The notes beneath the pieces were generated by a model. That model worked only from the letters and a program-made list of their open reading frames with translations. It was not told where the DNA came from and did no database searches. The translations under genes and the position numbers were made by a program. Positions 7,674 to 15,213 of a stretch of DNA of 64,000 nucleotides are shown here, in pieces; position 1 is the first letter of the stretch, and the number at the start of each line of letters is the position of its first letter. Source of the DNA: Bacteroides uniformis (GTDB lineage: Bacteria > Bacteroidota > Bacteroidia > Bacteroidales > Bacteroidaceae); contig NZ_CP102263.1 of NCBI RefSeq assembly GCF_025147485.1, positions 2,183,501 through 2,247,500 on the forward strand, in the 5' to 3' direction.

Positions 7674-7889
7674 TTAAAGTGTTAATAACCAAATGAATGT
7701 TCCAATCAGTACCACCATAGAAAGAATGGAAATGATGATGCCGAAGATGAACTTCACAATTCCCAATATGACTTCACCGACCATGCAGAGAGCCATATAT
7801 CCCAACCAAGCCACCAAAGTGATGAGGGTTGAGCCGACTGCGGAGAGTAATCTCCACCAAGTCTGTGTTATGTTGATGTTTGTTGTCAT
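7674..7889 (-). CDS. Small membrane protein
   Basis: A 71-residue, very hydrophobic protein with two predicted membrane helices (about residues 17-38 and 42-70) and a short polar N-terminus MTTNINITQTWW. It is the first gene of the leftward pcf operon, 12 bases before the DUF6926-like gene. Function unknown; the position suggests a membrane role in the element. Confidence 0.6.
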   Translation of the reverse strand: MTTNINITQTWWRLLSAVGSTLITLVAWLGYMALCMVGEVILGIVKFIFGIIISILSMVVLIGTFIWLLTL

Positions 7890-8139
7890 ATAGCCTTGAA
7901 TTAAATTTATTTGCGGTTCCAGGAACTGAAGGGAAGTTCTCGTTTCTTCACCTTTTTGTCGCTCCCTTTTCCGACATTTTTTTTTGCGTCTTCCTGTCGC
8001 ATCGGTCGTTTCGTTTCAGGTGCCTTTCAAGGGCGGCGAGGCTGGAAATACAAGGTTTTTCGGAAAAATACTACCCAACGGTGTGGAGATTTTTTCGAAA
8101 ACCGAAGGCTCGACCTTTTATTTCCAAAGCCCGCTGCCA

Positions 8140-8147
8140 TACCTTTG
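8140..8147 (+). promoter_or_regulatory. Promoter-like -7 box TACCTTTG
   Basis: Exact match to the Bacteroides -7 consensus TAnnTTTG, about 130 bases before the tiny ORF chain at 8279. No clear TTTG -33 box is present, so the strength is doubtful. It would drive the structured region and tiny ORFs rightward. Confidence 0.35.
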
Positions 8148-8278
8148 CACCTGCACGATAACGGTTGATGCCAAAAGGAAAGACCATGTGGAGGAAAGAA
8201 AATCAGAGCGGCAAATAAAAATAGAAACTTCACGGAAGTTTTTGGACTGCACGATTATCGCATACTCATTTCTGAGAA

Positions 8279-8527
8279 ATGGATACAATTACTGTCTTGC
8301 AAATGTTTTTAGGAAAATGGAAATCGCATACAAGAATGGCACAGCCTTCAGAGAAATTCCGATGAAAGAAGAGTATGGCTTGTCCATGCTTCTTGCATCG
8401 GGTTTTCTCCAAGGCTGTGCAGCCAAGCATGAAAGTGGTCGTTGAGGTTTACATCAAAGACTTCTTTCTTGCGGTGGAGTATGCAAACAAAATGGTACGG
8501 CAAATCAAGGAATGGTGTTCCTTTTGA
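8279..8527 (+). other. Chain of three tiny overlapping ORFs (27, 27 and 32 residues)
   Basis: ORF 1 (8279-8365, MDTITVLQMFLGKWKSH...) ends in ATGA, whose ATG starts ORF 2 (8362-8445, MKEEYGLSMLLASGFLQGC...). ORF 3 (8429-8527, MKVVVEVYIKDFFLAVEYA...) starts inside ORF 2. The stop/start overlaps resemble translational coupling, but all three peptides are unrecognised and the pattern could be chance. ORF 3 runs into the first large hairpin. Confidence 0.25.
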
Positions 8528-8575
8528 TCGGTTAGCCTGCAACCGACAAAAAGAAACACTTTTCCTCATGCCGTA
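8496..8575. repeat. Large imperfect hairpin 1
   Basis: Nested inverted repeats: TACGGCA (8496-8502) with TGCCGTA (8569-8575), GTGTTcCTTTT with AAAAGaAACAC, and an inner CGGTT/AACCG with a 7-base loop. Together they fold an 80-base segment into one branched-free rod with internal loops. It is the first of three such structures in 265 bases. Confidence 0.55.
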
Positions 8576-8582
8576 CTACTAA

Positions 8583-8616
8583 GACATGAAAGGGTGGCGT
8601 GCCACTGTTTCATGTC
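8583..8616. repeat. Hairpin 2
   Basis: GACATGAAA (8583-8591) pairs perfectly with TTTCATGTC (8608-8616), with an inner TGGC/GCCA pair around a 2-base loop. It is 7 bases from hairpin 1. There is no T tract on either side, which argues against a plain terminator. Confidence 0.55.
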
Positions 8617-8677
8617 GTTTGGATTGTGCGATAAAAATGGAACTGCGAGTTGTGGCTATAAAAATCAGCCGTTGTCA

Positions 8678-8759
8678 GCACGGCAAACAAAGAAAAGTCC
8701 TTGGCAGTATAGTCTTGAAGTATTTCAAGGCATACCGCCAAGGATTTTTCTTGCCGTGC
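8678..8759. repeat. Large imperfect palindrome (hairpin 3)
   Basis: The two halves are near-complements over about 40 bases: GCACGGCAA (8678-8686) with TTGCCGTGC (8751-8759), TCCTTGGC with GCCAAGGA, GTAT with ATAC, and CTTGAA with TTCAAG around a short centre. The only sizeable asymmetry is a 5-base bulge in the left arm. An 82-base cruciform or RNA rod of this quality is far beyond an ordinary terminator. Confidence 0.65.
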
Positions 8760-8975
8760 CATAGTCGGAGGAAGTTAGTCTGAGGTACGAGGACTGTCTT
8801 TCTTCGACGACGGCTGACTTTTATACAAAACACACGAAAGGATGAGAATATGCAAACGAAATAGACCATTCAAAAAACAGAAACCATTGCCACATAAGTT
8901 TGAATAGATTGAAATGGAAATAGCAAAGAATAGAGAAGAATATGGTTTAATAATAAAAACAGATTTATCCAAAAA

Positions 8976-9033
8976 ATCGAGGATAAAAAATCTTAAAACA
9001 TTCTTTATCCCCGATTAAATATCGTACCTTTGC
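8976..9033. other. Inverted repeat plus GTACCTTTGC site: candidate element end
   Basis: ATCGAGGATAAA (8976-8987) and TTTATCCCCGAT (9004-9015) are complementary with one mismatch. Nine bases further on, GTACCTTTGC (9024-9033) fits the GTANNTTTGC crossover core used by CTnDOT-type tyrosine recombinases. The same sequence also reads as a Bacteroides -7 box (TACCTTTG), so a promoter is the alternative. Downstream up to about 9180 there is no gene except a 17-codon frame at 9053. Confidence 0.4.
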
Positions 9034-9179
9034 AACCGAAAGAGTTCTTTGGATGGTTATGCAAATCACAGCAGGATGCTACATTCTGTTTATTTCTAAT
9101 TCGTAACCTCTTCTTTTTATGAGATAAAAACTTATCTCATTCTCAATCACTTATAAAAAATACGTACTTTCATATACAG

Positions 9180-10193
9180 AAAGAGGCATGGATGGGTACA
9201 AACTCCGTTGGTTTTGCCTTGATGAACACCCAATCCTACAATCTGGTGGAAGTGAAAGATGGGGAAGAACGGGGGGCAGCCAACGGGAGGATTATCTACC
9301 GTGCCTTGGAGGTTTGTGCCACGGTGGAGGATTTCTGCCATTTCCTCGATACCATTTCCAAGCCCAGCTTGATAGAGGCCAATTTTGGCGTAATCGACGC
9401 TCAAGGCGCTGCCGCCATGTTTGAGGTGGATTATTATAAATATACGATGTATGATGCCAATAATCCCAAAGATGCTCCTTACGGCTACATTGCCCGTACC
9501 AACTTCTCTTTTGCCGGTGAAGCAAATCGGGGGGCAGGTTATGTACGCTATATGGAGGCAGACAGGGTACTGATGAGGGCTTCTGCAACGGGAGGGATCA
9601 CACCGCAGGGTATATTCAATGATCTTTCACGTTCGTTTCGCAATGGCATGCTTGATATTGATTTGAAGAACGGGAAATTTAATCGCCCGCAAGGTTCCGG
9701 TTGGTTTGTCGACCAGGATTTTATTCCCCGTAACAGTACTTCTTGTTCCATTGTGGTGCAGGGCGTAAAACCGGGTGAGAAGGTGGAACTTACTACGATG
9801 TGGACAATGCTGGGATATCCTCCTACGGGTATTGCCGTGCCGCTTTGGGTGAAGGATGCGGATAGACTTCTGCCTCCGATGGTATGTTGGGACAAGGCGT
9901 GTGCCGCCGCTCCGCTCAGTGATTGGTCACTCCGGCTTTCCAACAATGTCTTTTGTTATAATCAGGGGATGGGAACCAATCGTTATCTGAATTGGGAAAA
10001 ACTGTACAATATGGAGAATAATGGCTATATGCAGCAGCTTGTTACGGTAGAGGCAGAGGTGTTTCGCCGTACATGCCTATTGTTGGACAGCTGGAGACAG
10101 CAAGGAAGCATTGATTCTCAAGAAATGCAGAAGCTTTATCAAGATGTGGAAGCACTTGTCCGAAAGGCTTATACGCCTTTGATGGAACAATGA
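9180..10193 (+). pseudogene. N-terminally truncated C45-type linear amide hydrolase
   Basis: The sequence from KEAWMGTNSVGFALMNT onward follows secreted Bacteroides proteins of the C45/acyl-CoA:6-APA acyltransferase-like Ntn-hydrolase group, including EVCATVEDFCHFLDT and EANFGVIDAQGAAAMFE. Family members carry a signal peptide and the nucleophile Cys in the first part, and both are missing: the match starts abruptly at about 9180, and upstream codons (TYFHIQ) are not clearly family-like. The ATG at 9192 is an internal methionine codon, so 333 residues could be made only as an inactive fragment. It ends inside the convergent miaA gene, overlapping it by 25 bases. The conjugative element remnant or a rearrangement at its edge removed the 5' part. 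Confidence 0.75.
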
Positions 10194-11074
10194 CAGTATT
10201 CCAGTATTTCCCCTTCCTGCTCCGGGTGGAACCAGTGGATTTCCTCGTCTCGTTTGAACCAGGTCATTTGCTTACGGGAATAGATGCGTGAGTTCTGCTT
10301 TATCTTTTCGATGGCAAAGGGTAATGTCCATTCACCATCCAGGTACTTGAATATTTCTTTGTAGCCTACTGTATTTAGGGAATTTAGACTTTTATGCGGG
10401 TAGACCATGCGCGCTTCTTCCACTAAACCCTCTTCCACCATTTGGTCCACCCGGCAGTTGATGCGTTCATAAAGCTCTTCCCGGTTACGTGTTAATCCTA
10501 TTTTGATGATACGGAAGGGGCGTTCTTTCTTTTGTTGAGTGCGGAAGGAAGTGTAGGCCTTTCCCGTCATGTAGCAGATTTCCAAAGCATGGACTACGCG
10601 TTTGGGATTCTTCAAATCTACTATTTTGTAATATTCCGGATCCAACAGCTTAAGTTCCGCACAAAGTCTTTCCAGACCTTCTGTTTCGTATTTGTGCAGC
10701 ATGAGCTGGCGTGTATCGGCATCTACGGTCGGAATGTCGTCAATTCCTTTACAGACTGCATCTACATACATCATTGAGCCTCCGGTCAGCAGTACGGTGT
10801 TATGCTTTGTAAACAGGTCTTCCAGCAGCTTCATCACTTCCGCTTCGTATTGGGCGGCACTGTAATAGTCTGTCAGCTTCAGGGTACCGACGAAGTGATG
10901 CTGTACCCGTTGCAGTTGCTCCGGTGTAGGGGCAGCCGTGCCTATCTTTAAATCTGCATAGAGTTGTCTCGAATCGGCCGAGACGATACAAGTATGGAAA
11001 TGTTCTGCCAATCGGAGGCTGAGCTCTGTTTTGCCTACTCCGGTGGGACCGATAAGTACGATTAGGGTGTGCAT
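10169..11074 (-). CDS. miaA: tRNA dimethylallyltransferase MiaA
   Basis: MiaA transfers an isopentenyl group to N6 of A37 in tRNAs that read UNN codons. The 301-residue protein starts [19 protein letters not shown] with a P-loop at residues 8-16, followed by [15 protein letters not shown] and HHFVG, and the tail has [15 protein letters not shown] and RQMTWF-type ([10 protein letters not shown]) sequence, all diagnostic. Length is normal. It is the last gene of the leftward lipid A block, 108 bases after the pRiA4b-like gene with a repeat hairpin in between. Bacteroides genomes often have a second miaA. Confidence 0.95.
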   Translation of the reverse strand: MHTLIVLIGPTGVGKTELSLRLAEHFHTCIVSADSRQLYADLKIGTAAPTPEQLQRVQHHFVGTLKLTDYYSAAQYEAEVMKLLEDLFTKHNTVLLTGGSMMYVDAVCKGIDDIPTVDADTRQLMLHKYETEGLERLCAELKLLDPEYYKIVDLKNPKRVVHALEICYMTGKAYTSFRTQQKKERPFRIIKIGLTRNREELYERINCRVDQMVEEGLVEEARMVYPHKSLNSLNTVGYKEIFKYLDGEWTLPFAIEKIKQNSRIYSRKQMTWFKRDEEIHWFHPEQEGEILEYCHCSIKGV

Positions 11075-11089
11075 GCGGGTAAAAAAATA

Positions 11090-11156
11090 GGCACGGATTA
11101 CGCGGATTACACGGAATATTCAATAACAACCGTGTGTTTCCGTGTAATCCGTGCCT
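11090..11156. repeat. Dispersed repeat unit with long inverted arms
   Basis: TAGGCACGGATTAC and its complement GTAATCCGTGCCTA flank inner copies of GGATTAC and ACACGGA. Related sequence (ATCTGTGTAATCTGTGG type) appears near 35866-35895 and near 63925-63970. This is the REP/BOX-like family scattered between Bacteroides genes. Here it separates miaA from the gene upstream and may fold in the transcript. Confidence 0.6.
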
Positions 11157-11182
11157 AAAAGAAATCTGTATGGTATGTCTGT

Positions 11183-11737
11183 TTAATATTTCTCTTCTTC
11201 AAAGGAGTTTCCGGCTTCGTCCAAACCGCCGAAACCCTCTTTGTCGAAATCTTCCATATCGAAGTCCTGGTCGCCGTAAAAGTTTTCGTCCAAATCAAGG
11301 GAACCGCCAGCAGCTGCCATCTCTTCAAAATCAATGGTCTGCTTGGGAGCTTCACCTGCTTTCTTGGTGCATTTGGCTCCTTTCATTTCCTTTCCGGTAA
11401 TGATTTCAGAAAGCTCGATGAAGAAGCAGCGCTCAGTCATATAATCGAATACATAGAGAAGTTTCTGCTTCTCGTCTTCAACCAGTTCGCTCAGCTGGGT
11501 CTCTTTCATCACCCAACTGTCCATTTCCGGATTGTCATCCATTTCTTCCAGCGTAATTTCTTTCTCTTTCTCCCAGTCATCATCGCAAATGAAGAAAGAC
11601 GTCATTTGGTCGTTAGTGTAGCCTGCCGACTTTAGAATCGCTTCATGGAAGTCATAAAAGGTAGCTTCCGGGTCTATCTGTATTTCTCTGACAAAATCGT
11701 CCACCTCATCAGAGATGATTGTAAATCTGTAGATCAT
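11183..11737 (-). CDS. pRiA4b ORF-3-like protein
   Basis: A 184-residue acidic protein matching the plasmid pRiA4b ORF-3 / IS1096 passenger-like fold: MIYRFTIISDEVDDFVREIQ, FYDFHEAILKSAGYTNDQMTSFF, and DWEKEKEITLEEM. The C-terminus is an Asp/Glu/Gly-rich tail (DFDMEDFDKEGFGG). Biochemical function is unknown, and despite the name nothing here suggests a transposon. It is constantly found downstream of lpxA in Bacteroides and is probably in that operon. Confidence 0.8.
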   Translation of the reverse strand: MIYRFTIISDEVDDFVREIQIDPEATFYDFHEAILKSAGYTNDQMTSFFICDDDWEKEKEITLEEMDDNPEMDSWVMKETQLSELVEDEKQKLLYVFDYMTERCFFIELSEIITGKEMKGAKCTKKAGEAPKQTIDFEEMAAAGGSLDLDENFYGDQDFDMEDFDKEGFGGLDEAGNSFEEEKY

Positions 11738-11785
11738 GATGATTTATAATTTATGATTTCTGACTTTGTGTAAATCATACGTTTT

Positions 11786-12562
11786 TCATTTTCCTGCGGG
11801 GATAATGCCGCGGGCTGATTCACGTATAAAGTTTACGATATAGCTTATTTCCGGTGTCATTTCCATTTCATCCTCGATTTTCTTCAAGGCATCCGTATTG
11901 TTCAGACCGCCTTGATAGATAATACGATAGGCATCATGGATTTTCTCAATGGTCTCGTTGGAGAAGCCACGGCGGCGTAACCCTACCACATTGATTCCCG
12001 CATAGCAGATAGGCTCGCGTCCGGCAATGATGTACGGTGGGATGTCCTTGCTGAAACGGCAGCCGCCTTGTATCATTCCATAACCGCCCACATGGCAGAA
12101 TTGGTGCATCAGTACATTGGCGCTGATGATGGAATAATCGTCGATGACAATTTCACCCGCCATTTTTGTAGAGTTGCCAATGATACAGCTGTTGCCTATC
12201 AGAGCATCGTGGGCCACGTGTACACTTTCCATCAGGAGATTGTTGTTACCGACGATGGTTCTGCCTTTGGCAGCTGTACCGCGGTTGACAGTTACGTTTT
12301 CACGTATGATATTGTTGTCTCCGATTTCAGCAGTGCTTTCCTCCCCTCTGAACTTTAAATCCTGGGGAATAGCACCGATAACGGCTCCCGGGAAAATGGT
12401 GTTTCCATTGCCGATGCGTGCACCGTACAGAATGTTGACATTTGCCATAATCTTGTTGTTATCACCGATTACCACATTCTTGTCAATGAAAACAAAAGGA
12501 GCAATCTCTACGTTTTCCCCGATTTTGGCTTCGGGATGAATATACGCTAAGGGACTTATCAT
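11786..12562 (-). CDS. lpxA: UDP-N-acetylglucosamine O-acyltransferase LpxA
   Basis: LpxA performs the first step of lipid A synthesis, adding a 3-hydroxyacyl chain from acyl-ACP to UDP-GlcNAc in the cytoplasm. The 258-residue protein is a left-handed beta helix of hexapeptide repeats (IGENVEIAPFVFI, VVIGDNNKI) with the catalytic-histidine motif VHVAHDALIG and the C-terminal helical GLRRRGFS region. Length is normal. It is downstream of lpxC/fabZ in the classic lpxD-lpxC/fabZ-lpxA order, but separated from it by 137 AT-rich bases with a 19-bp inverted repeat. Confidence 0.96.
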   Translation of the reverse strand: MISPLAYIHPEAKIGENVEIAPFVFIDKNVVIGDNNKIMANVNILYGARIGNGNTIFPGAVIGAIPQDLKFRGEESTAEIGDNNIIRENVTVNRGTAAKGRTIVGNNNLLMESVHVAHDALIGNSCIIGNSTKMAGEIVIDDYSIISANVLMHQFCHVGGYGMIQGGCRFSKDIPPYIIAGREPICYAGINVVGLRRRGFSNETIEKIHDAYRIIYQGGLNNTDALKKIEDEMEMTPEISYIVNFIRESARGIIPAGK

Positions 12563-12578
12563 ATTATTTACGATTTAG

Positions 12579-12682
12579 CTATTTACGATTTACGATTGAG
12601 AATACTTGCGATTTACTGTATATACGATTTTATCCGAATGTGATAATTCTCACGAATAATTTGAATCGTAAATCGTAAATAG
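12579..12682. repeat. Perfect 19-bp inverted repeat inside the lpx operon
   Basis: CTATTTACGATTTACGATT (12579-12597) and its exact complement (12664-12682) are separated by 66 bases. The arms are themselves built from repeated TTTACGATT units, and further copies lie outside (12567, 12685). It fills almost the whole gap between lpxC/fabZ and lpxA, so the mRNA should fold here. This is either a small non-autonomous repeat or an expression-setting hairpin. Confidence 0.65.
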
Positions 12683-12699
12683 TCTAATCGTAAATTTTA

Positions 12700-14085
12700 T
12701 TATTTGTTCTTAACTATTTGCGCCATAAACTCTGCTTCGCAGACAACTTTTTCGCCTACAAACACATAGCCTTTCATGGTAGAGATGCCGCGGCGTATGG
12801 GGGCCATCAGCTCTACACGGAAGATGAGGGTATCTCCAGGTACCACTTTCTGGCGGAATTTCACACCGTCAATCTTCATGAAGTAGGTGGAGTAACGTTC
12901 CGGTTCATCCACTGAATTCAGAACAAGCAAACCTCCCGTCTGTGCCATTGCCTCTATCTGCAACACACCGGGCATTACGGGTTCCTGCGGGAAGTGTCCC
13001 TGAAAGAAAGGTTCGTTGGAAGTTACGTTCTTGACACCTACAATGTAGTTGGCACCTATTTCTATGACTTTGTCCACCAATTGCATCGGGTAACGGTGAG
13101 GCAGAAGTTCGCGGATGCGGTTTACATCCATAATCGGTTCGCGGTTGCAGTCGTAGGTAGGGGCTTGTATTTCGTGCAAACGGATTTCCTTGCGCATCTG
13201 GCGGGCGAACTTATTGTTGATAGTGTGTCCCGGGCGGGTAGCGATGATACGGCCCTTGATGGGCTTGCCTATCAAGGCCAGGTCACCGATGACATCAAGT
13301 AACTTGTGGCGGGCGCATTCATTGGGCCACACCAAAGGTTTGTGGTTGATATATCCCAATTGTTTGGCGTCCATATGAGGAACACCCATCACGTCGGCCA
13401 GCTTGTCATAGTTCTCCTGGGACATTTCGCGTTCGTAAATAACAATCGCATTGTCAAGGTCGCCGCCCTTGATAAGACCGGCTTGCAGCAACGGCTCAAT
13501 TTCGCGTACAAACACGAAAGTACGGCTTGCGGCGATTTCATCCTTGAACTTCGTCATGTCCTCCAGCGTTGCAAACTGGTTGGGGAGGATGTTGGAATCG
13601 TATGATACCAATACATTCAAGCTGAAGTTCTCGTCCGGCAACACGATGATGGAAGAGCCGGTTGTTTCGTCACGGAATTCAATTTTGGACTTGATGATAT
13701 AGAAATCTTTTACGGCATTTTGTTCTACAGTGCCTACGCGCTCTATTTCGTTGACATAATATTGGGCGCTTCCGTCCAGAATGGGAAATTCCGGTCCGTT
13801 TACCTGTATCAAGCAGTTATCGATACCCAATGCATAGAGGGCTGCCATACCATGCTCCACTGTGCTCACCTTTACTCCGTTTTTGGAGATTACAGTTCCA
13901 CGGGTAGTTTCGGATACGTTGTCTGCAACGGCATCGAAGGTAGGCTGTCCTTCCAAGTCGATACGTTGGATTTTGTATCCATGGTTATCCGGAGCAGGAT
14001 TGAAAGTAACGGTTAGGTCAAGTCCCGTATGAAGACCTTTTCCACTAAGCGAAAAGCTATCTTTTAGAGTCTTTTGTTTTAACAT
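12700..14085 (-). CDS. lpxC/fabZ: Bifunctional LpxC deacetylase / FabZ dehydratase
   Basis: The 461-residue fusion is standard in Bacteroidetes. Residues 1-300 are LpxC, the zinc deacetylase that commits UDP-acyl-GlcNAc to lipid A, with VEHGMAAL and HKLLDVIGD carrying zinc ligands. Residues 315-461 are FabZ, the 3-hydroxyacyl-ACP dehydratase, with the catalytic motif GHFPQEPVMPGVLQIEAMAQ. Fusing both lets one protein balance lipid A against fatty acid synthesis. It starts 3 bases after lpxD, so the two are translated together. Confidence 0.97.
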   Translation of the reverse strand: MLKQKTLKDSFSLSGKGLHTGLDLTVTFNPAPDNHGYKIQRIDLEGQPTFDAVADNVSETTRGTVISKNGVKVSTVEHGMAALYALGIDNCLIQVNGPEFPILDGSAQYYVNEIERVGTVEQNAVKDFYIIKSKIEFRDETTGSSIIVLPDENFSLNVLVSYDSNILPNQFATLEDMTKFKDEIAASRTFVFVREIEPLLQAGLIKGGDLDNAIVIYEREMSQENYDKLADVMGVPHMDAKQLGYINHKPLVWPNECARHKLLDVIGDLALIGKPIKGRIIATRPGHTINNKFARQMRKEIRLHEIQAPTYDCNREPIMDVNRIRELLPHRYPMQLVDKVIEIGANYIVGVKNVTSNEPFFQGHFPQEPVMPGVLQIEAMAQTGGLLVLNSVDEPERYSTYFMKIDGVKFRQKVVPGDTLIFRVELMAPIRRGISTMKGYVFVGEKVVCEAEFMAQIVKNK

Positions 14086-14088
14086 TGG

Positions 14089-15129
14089 TTACTTATTTAA
14101 TAGTTGTTTAAGTTCATTCAATTCTTTGCGGAGCTGGCGCAGTTCCACTTGCATTTCCGGCAAACTTCTTTGTGCGATGGATGCCTTGAAATATTGTTTC
14201 AGCTCCATAGGAGGGGTACCGATAAGTTGGCTACCGTCCTTTATGCTACTGGGAACACCAGACTGTGCGCCAAGGTTCACTTTGTTGCCAATATGAATAT
14301 GACCTGCAATGCCTACCTGCCCGCCGAACATGCACCATTCTCCTATCTTGGTAGAACCTGCTACACCTACTTGCGCCGCCATTACGGTGTGGGAGCCTAT
14401 TTCATCATTGTGTGCCACCTGAATCAAATTATCCAGTTTCACACCGCTATGTACGATGGTGGCTCCCATAGTAGCACGGTCCACACACGTGTTGGCACCG
14501 ATTTCCACATGGTCTTCCAGGATAGTGATACCTATTTGCGGTATTTTTTCATAGCCCTCGGAAGTGGGGGCGAAGCCGAAACCGTCTGCACCGATAACGC
14601 AACCGGAGTGCAGGATGCAGTGGTTTCCTACCCGGCAATCGTGGTAGATGGTGGAGTTAGCGTAAATAATACAGTCATTGCCCACTTTGGCACCGCTGCC
14701 AATCGTGACGTGCGGATGAATGACCGTATTGTCTCCCACCTCTGCGTATTCGCCAATGCAGGCAAAAGGCGCAATGTAAACATCCTTGCCAATTTTAGCT
14801 GTCTCGGCAACAAAGGCCAGAGAGTCAATTCCCACCCGCTTTGGCTTGCTTTGCTCATAAAGATTTAGCAATTTAGCAAGACTTTCATACGCATTGTCCA
14901 CTTTAATCAGGGTGGCTTTCACTTCTTGTTCCGGAACAAAGTCCTTGTTTACCAGAACAATGCTTGATTGGGTTTCGTATATGTAGGGGGTATATTTGGG
15001 GTTGGATAGAAAGGAGATGGCTCCCGGTATTCCCTCTTCGATTTTCGCAAAGGTGTGAACGGTAGCATTCTCGTCTCCAACAATTTCTCCTTGGATAAAT
15101 GTTGCAATTTGTTTAGCAGAGAACTCCAT
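14089..15129 (-). CDS. lpxD: UDP-3-O-acylglucosamine N-acyltransferase LpxD
   Basis: LpxD adds the N-linked hydroxyacyl chain in the third lipid A step. The 346-residue protein has an N-terminal uridine-binding domain ([15 protein letters not shown]), a hexapeptide-repeat beta helix, the catalytic-histidine motif QVAHNDEIG, and a C-terminal helix ([20 protein letters not shown]). It heads the lpx genes and lies 84 bases after the HD-domain gene. A TTATTTGC near its upstream gap could be a weak internal promoter. Confidence 0.96.
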
Positions 15130-15213
15130 GTCTTATTCTTGTTAGATGGTTTCAAAACGCAAATAACGGACTTTTTTTTTATATTTCCTTGTCCTGAGGT
15201 GAATATTTTATAC

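Larger units (their letters stand above)
7890..9179. other. 1.3-kb stretch without sizeable genes, highly structured
   Basis: No convincing protein over 40 residues was found on either strand. The stretch contains a promoter-like TACCTTTG at 8140-8147, three tiny ORFs with overlapping stop/start codons (8279-8527), three large hairpins (8496-8575, 8583-8616, 8678-8759), a 12-bp inverted repeat (8976-9015) and a GTACCTTTGC site (9024-9033). Longer open frames here have no family-like sequence and clash with one another. Confidence 0.6.
110..9180. mobile_element. Remnant of a CTnDOT/CTn341-like conjugative element
   Basis: The block carries mobA-mobB-mobC on the minus strand, a divergent traA/parA-traB operon, and pcfJ/pcfK with two small partner genes on the minus strand, which is gene content typical of Bacteroides conjugative transposons. 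What is missing is as telling: MobC is cut after about 60 residues, no VirB4-like TraG or TraI-TraN genes follow traB, and no integrase, excision or resistance gene is in view. The left limit is where MobC similarity stops (about 110); the right limit is between the GTACCTTTGC site at 9024 and the first chromosomal codons of a truncated hydrolase near 9180. Limits are inferred, not seen as clean repeats. Confidence 0.75.

Noticed and set aside
7984..8445. 154-codon open frame in the gene-poor stretch
   Set aside because: Its sequence is compositionally unlike a protein, it runs through the promoter-like box at 8140, and it conflicts with the other frames there.
8496..8759. Retron or integron attC site
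   Set aside because: No reverse transcriptase or integron integrase is in the window, and the attC core bases were not found.
9024..9180. tRNA gene at the element junction
   Set aside because: No cloverleaf or tRNA-like T-loop sequence could be found in this stretch on either strand.
12700..14085. LpxC-FabZ fusion as a novelty
   Set aside because: This fusion is standard in Bacteroidetes and well documented.
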